Shown here piece by piece: positions 60,617-64,000 of a DNA stretch of 64,000 nt. Below the pieces are notes generated by a model. It saw nothing but the letters and a program-made list of their open reading frames with translations, was not told where the DNA came from and made no database searches. Source of the DNA: Chitinophaga filiformis (GTDB lineage Bacteria; Bacteroidota; Bacteroidia; Chitinophagales; Chitinophagaceae); contig NZ_CP095855.1 of the NCBI RefSeq assembly GCF_023100805.1, forward strand, positions 2,831,001 to 2,895,000. The letters run 5' to 3'. Within the stretch, counting starts at the first letter, position 1. Each line of letters begins with the position of its first letter. The position numbers were made by a program, and so were the translations under genes.

Positions 60617-61408
60617 ATGATTCTAAAGAAGGATTATTTGCGTCGTATCTTTGTTGTTCCGGTCCTTATCTGCTGTTTCTTTACATCTTGTGTCAGTACA
60701 CAGAAATCAGTGTATTTTAAAAATCTTCCTGATACTGTTATTGCCCCCGTGAAAGGAAATTTTGAGCCGGTAATTCAGAAGAATGACGTGTTACAGATTA
60801 TTGTGAGTAGCATGAACCCCGAGGATGTTATTGTATTTAACGCCCCAAGTATGGCATCACCCGGAACTGCGGGAGGTGGTCCTCAGGTAACAGGTTATCT
60901 CGTTAATGAACAGGGATTTATTGAGTACCCGGTACTGGGCCAGGTAAAGGCCGCCGGACTTACCAAAGAACAACTTACTACATACCTGCGGGATGAGTTG
61001 AACAACAGAAAGCTCATGAAAGATCCGGTGGTTAGTGTAAGATTCCTCAATTACCGCGTAACAGTGCTTGGCGAAGTAAGCCGTCCCGGTGTTTTCGCCA
61101 TCAACAATGAAAGAATGTCGATAATGGAGGCTTTGGGTATTGCGGGCGATATTACTATCTACGGCAAAAAAGACAATGTACTGTTAATAAGAGAGGTAGA
61201 CGGGCAAAGAACGATCAAACGTCTCAACCTGAACAGTGATGACATTTTATCATCTCCTTACTATTACCTGCAGTCTAATGATGTAGTGTATGTTGAACCA
61301 ACTAAAGCAAGGGTAGCTAACGCAAGTGGCAACCGCCAGACGATCTCAATTATTCTGAGCAGTATTTCACTGTTTGTAATCATTCTGGATCGGTTGATAT
61401 TGAACTAA
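60617..61408 (+). CDS. Wza-like polysaccharide export lipoprotein
   Basis: A 263-residue outer-membrane polysaccharide export protein. The lipobox FTSC gives Cys 25. The Poly_export domain follows (VIQKNDVLQIIVSSMNPEDV, then GYLVNEQGFIEYPVLGQVKA), then an SLBB-like domain (VTVLGEVSRPGVFAINNERM) and a C-terminal hydrophobic segment (ISIILSSISLFVIILDRLIL). This matches Bacteroidota exporters that pair with the Wzc-type kinase encoded 47 nt downstream. The signal peptide is unambiguous. Confidence 0.9.
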   Translation: MILKKDYLRRIFVVPVLICCFFTSCVSTQKSVYFKNLPDTVIAPVKGNFEPVIQKNDVLQIIVSSMNPEDVIVFNAPSMASPGTAGGGPQVTGYLVNEQGFIEYPVLGQVKAAGLTKEQLTTYLRDELNNRKLMKDPVVSVRFLNYRVTVLGEVSRPGVFAINNERMSIMEALGIAGDITIYGKKDNVLLIREVDGQRTIKRLNLNSDDILSSPYYYLQSNDVVYVEPTKARVANASGNRQTISIILSSISLFVIILDRLILN

Positions 61409-61455
61409 GCTGGTGTTATTCTTTTAATTCATCCTACAAACTTGTGTTGAGAGCC

Positions 61456-63843
61456 ATGCAACAGAAAGTAATAAATACGCGCACAAAACGAGAGGAACAT
61501 ACGGGCCTCCTGGAAATGATCAGGCATAAATATCAGCCTTACTGGCCTCTATTTGTGATTGCGTCTATAATTTCTTTCTCTATAGCATATGTTTATCTGA
61601 AATATGCAACTCCGCTCTATAAGATATCTTCTTCATTATTGATAAAAGAAGATGCCAGGGCTGTGGAAAGTTCTATCATAGAAATGATGGACCCCCTGGG
61701 ATCAGGAAAGAAAATAGAAAACGAAATTGAAATACTGAAGTCCCGTACAATCGCGAAAGCTGTTGTAAGGAACCTTAACCTGTATGGAGAGATCTTCGAA
61801 AGAGGTACTATCAGGGATGTGTCTATGTATAAAAGAGCCCCTGTGCAGATCACCTTTCTCGACCCCGATCAGATCGATCCGATGGAAGGCTCTCTCCTGG
61901 ATCTCAGGTATGACTATAATGGCCGTAAGCTCACGATGGGAGACAAAACATATCCCCTGAACGATACGGTAACTACCACCCGCTGGGGACGTATATTAAT
62001 TAAGCCTACTCCGGGATTCAATCCTGCCAGTTTGCGCGATAAACAATTGTATATACGCATTGCCGGCGAGAAAGCATTGGCCGGTGTATTTCTTGGCAAC
62101 CTGAAAATTGCAGCTGCCAATAAACAGTCAAACGTACTGCGGCTGGAGTATGTCGATGCGGTTCCTCAGAAAGGCATGGATATGCTGAATGAACTGATGA
62201 GGACCTACGACGCAGAATCTATCGAAGACAAGAACAAGACGGCGTCAAAGACAATGTCGTTTGTAGAAGACAGGCTGCGCATCATCACTGCAGAACTGAG
62301 CCAGGTAGAAGGTCAGATAGAACGCTATAAAACGGACGAAGGAATTGTTGATATCGGCGAGCAGGGCAAGATGTTCCTGGCATCTGTACAGGATAATGAT
62401 GTTAAACTGAGTGAAGCTGATATGCAATTGTCAACACTGGAAGCTGTTGAACAATACGTAAAAAATAAGCATTCAGAAGACAACGTGGTACCTGCCACCA
62501 TCGGTATTGCAGACCAGACATTGCTGACATTGCTGGGTAAACTGCAGGACATTGAATTACAGCAGGAAAAGATGCGTAAGACCACTGGCGAGAACAGTCC
62601 GGCGCTGGAAAGCCTGAATGCACAGGAAGAAAGAATAAGGCCTGCCATCATGGATAACATCCGCAGCTTACGCGCCAACCTGGAAGCAGGAAGAGCAAAG
62701 CTGGCAGCTCAGAATACACGCTTTATGGCACTGCTGAAAGGTGTGCCTAATAAGGAAAGGACCTTACTGGAAGTAAGCAGGCAGCAGGCGATCAAAAACA
62801 ATATCTATACTTTCCTGCTCGAGAAGCGTGAAGAAACAGCATTGCAGTATGCAGCTGCTATCTCCGACAGCCGTATCGTAGATCTGGCTGAAGCAGATAC
62901 TTTCCCTTTCAGCCCGAAGAAATCTATGGTGATGGCCCTGGCTATCCTGGCTGGTCTGGCCGCTGTAGCAGGTTTCATTGCAGTGAAAGACATGATGAAC
63001 AATAAAGTGATGTTCCGGTCGGATATCGAAAAAGGTACTTCTGCACCGATCATTGCCGAGATCATGTTCGACAAGAGTGGTGGCATTGCTATCACGGAAG
63101 GAAGACGTACCCCTGTTGCAGAACAGTTCAGGGCACTCCGTACTACCTTGTCTTATATCGGTATCAATGGAGACAATAAAACCATCCTGGTAACATCTTC
63201 CATCTCCGGTGAAGGAAAGAGCTTTGTTGCAGTGAACCTGGGATTAAGCCTTTCACTGACCAAGAAGAAAGTAGTATTGCTGGAATTTGACCTCCGTAAA
63301 CCGAAGGTAAGTAAGATCCTGAATGTGCCACATCACCCGGGTATCAGTAATTACCTGGCCGGCCATTCTTCACTGAGTGATATTTTAAAACAGCCAATAG
63401 AGAATAACGAGTATATGTACCTGCTTTCTGCAGGTGTAATACCACCGAATCCAACCGAGTTGATTTTGAATGGCAGACTTGAACATCTGCTGGCCACTTT
63501 AAGAGCATCTTTTGATTATATCATTATTGACACTGCTCCGATAGGACCTGTTACGGACGCACGTTTGCTGGCGCCTTATGCTGACGCTACGTTGTATGTG
63601 GTACGTCATGACCGGACACCGAAGTTCAATCTGAAAATGATAGAAGATCTGTACGAGCAGGGAGATCTTGGCAAGCTGAATATTGTATTCAATGGTCTGA
63701 AAATGCGTGGACTGCCCGGTTACGCATATGGCTATGGCGGAGGCTATGGTTATGGCAGCGGGCAGGGATACGGATACGGGTACACCGATGACCATAAGAA
63801 CGGGGCTGTAAAAAAGGGACGTTTTACTAAAATTTTCAAATAA
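61456..63843 (+). CDS. Wzc-like polysaccharide co-polymerase / tyrosine autokinase
   Basis: A 795-residue protein from ATG 61456 (MQQKVINTRTKREEHTGLLE); a GTG at 61444 is possible. Order: membrane segment 1 (about 30-48, FVIASIISFSIAYVYLKY), a periplasmic Wzz domain with long coiled-coil stretches (DRLRIITAELSQVEGQIERY), membrane segment 2 (about 490-510, MVMALAILAGLAAVAGFIAV), and a cytoplasmic BY-kinase: Walker A TSSISGEGKSFVAVNLGLSL, Walker A' VVLLEFDLRKPKVSK, and Walker B YIIIDTAPIGPVTDARLL. The C-terminus is a Tyr/Gly cluster (GYAYGYGGGYGYGSGQGYGY), the site of autophosphorylation. It controls chain length and export. Confidence 0.93.
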   Translation: MQQKVINTRTKREEHTGLLEMIRHKYQPYWPLFVIASIISFSIAYVYLKYATPLYKISSSLLIKEDARAVESSIIEMMDPLGSGKKIENEIEILKSRTIAKAVVRNLNLYGEIFERGTIRDVSMYKRAPVQITFLDPDQIDPMEGSLLDLRYDYNGRKLTMGDKTYPLNDTVTTTRWGRILIKPTPGFNPASLRDKQLYIRIAGEKALAGVFLGNLKIAAANKQSNVLRLEYVDAVPQKGMDMLNELMRTYDAESIEDKNKTASKTMSFVEDRLRIITAELSQVEGQIERYKTDEGIVDIGEQGKMFLASVQDNDVKLSEADMQLSTLEAVEQYVKNKHSEDNVVPATIGIADQTLLTLLGKLQDIELQQEKMRKTTGENSPALESLNAQEERIRPAIMDNIRSLRANLEAGRAKLAAQNTRFMALLKGVPNKERTLLEVSRQQAIKNNIYTFLLEKREETALQYAAAISDSRIVDLAEADTFPFSPKKSMVMALAILAGLAAVAGFIAVKDMMNNKVMFRSDIEKGTSAPIIAEIMFDKSGGIAITEGRRTPVAEQFRALRTTLSYIGINGDNKTILVTSSISGEGKSFVAVNLGLSLSLTKKKVVLLEFDLRKPKVSKILNVPHHPGISNYLAGHSSLSDILKQPIENNEYMYLLSAGVIPPNPTELILNGRLEHLLATLRASFDYIIIDTAPIGPVTDARLLAPYADATLYVVRHDRTPKFNLKMIEDLYEQGDLGKLNIVFNGLKMRGLPGYAYGYGGGYGYGSGQGYGYGYTDDHKNGAVKKGRFTKIFK

Positions 63844-64000
63844 CAAAATGTATTCTGCCGGTTCACCAAGCCGACAGAACTCATTGAAAACTATTACTAT
63901 TGAAAACTACTCATGTGACTGAGGAGGCGAAGCTATGCCAATTTTCCTCCTCCTCGCTTCCCGCCTTTATACTTTCCACCTTATCTGAAAATCAGTCATG
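63844..64000. other. Edge of window, downstream of the Wzc-like gene
   Basis: 157 nt containing no complete gene. The EPS cluster presumably continues rightward. Confidence 0.4.

Overview
The window looks like a chromosomal segment of a Bacteroidota bacterium, most probably Chitinophagaceae and close to Chitinophaga. This is inferred from gene content: a Bacteroidota-type (subtype iii) type VI secretion locus, a gliding-motility-type (T9SS) sorting domain, an HU-CCDC81/SPOR protein, a TonB receptor with a carboxypeptidase-regulatory-like N-terminus, a YtxJ bacilliredoxin, promoters of the TAnnTTTG type, and start codons with almost no Shine-Dalgarno sequences. No rRNA, tRNA, CRISPR array, insertion sequence or phage gene was recognised.

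Layout. 1-7.8 kb: part of a T6SSiii locus in two divergent arms, leftward TssP-like/tssE/tssF and rightward tssG-tssN-tssK-tssO-hcp, ended by a strong terminator. 7.9-13.5 kb: YceI plus a membrane protein, DoxX, a Crp/Fnr regulator, pantothenate kinase, an aldehyde dehydrogenase and an AraC regulator. 14-19.4 kb: a TonB-dependent receptor convergent with pfkA-pyk. 19.7-23 kb: a secreted prolyl oligopeptidase and an RmlD-like reductase. 23.3-29.3 kb: a leftward trio of a 1023-aa TPR protein, an outer-membrane barrel and an HU-CCDC81/SPOR protein. 29.8-33.5 kb: DoxX, thioesterase, CinA and a 2-oxoacid dehydrogenase E2. 33.9-37.6 kb: an RRM protein, a hypothetical protein, DUF4230, a cupin and an AraC regulator. 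38-44.7 kb: an S9 peptidase, an EamA transporter, a dolichol-phosphate-mannose-synthase-like transferase, an exonuclease and mpl. 44.8-52.4 kb: lipoprotein-ytxJ, ubiX, aroQ, a long inverted-repeat element, bioB, an M42 peptidase, a degenerate UbiA-like protein, an acyl-CoA carboxylase beta subunit and a lipoprotein. 52.4-56.2 kb: an accessory-looking stretch with a LuxE-like protein, an AT-rich unknown gene with an overlapping 55-aa frame, and two further unknown proteins. 56.5-63.9 kb: a T9SS cargo protein, a histidine kinase/response regulator pair, a LuxR-type response regulator, and the Wza- and Wzc-like start of an exopolysaccharide cluster that runs off the window.

How they work together. 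The T6SS genes supply the baseplate (TssE, F, G, K), part of the Bacteroidota-specific envelope complex (TssN, O and a TssP-like protein) and the tube protein Hcp. Sheath, ClpV, VgrG, TssQ and TssR must lie elsewhere. pfkA-pyk is a glycolytic operon. The EPS genes sit behind a response regulator whose upstream element nearly duplicates one in front of tssN. The least explained parts are the 46.7-kb hairpin element, a dispersed family of intergenic hairpins built on GGAATCAGGAAT-like arms, and the AT-rich 53.4-54.8 kb gene pair.
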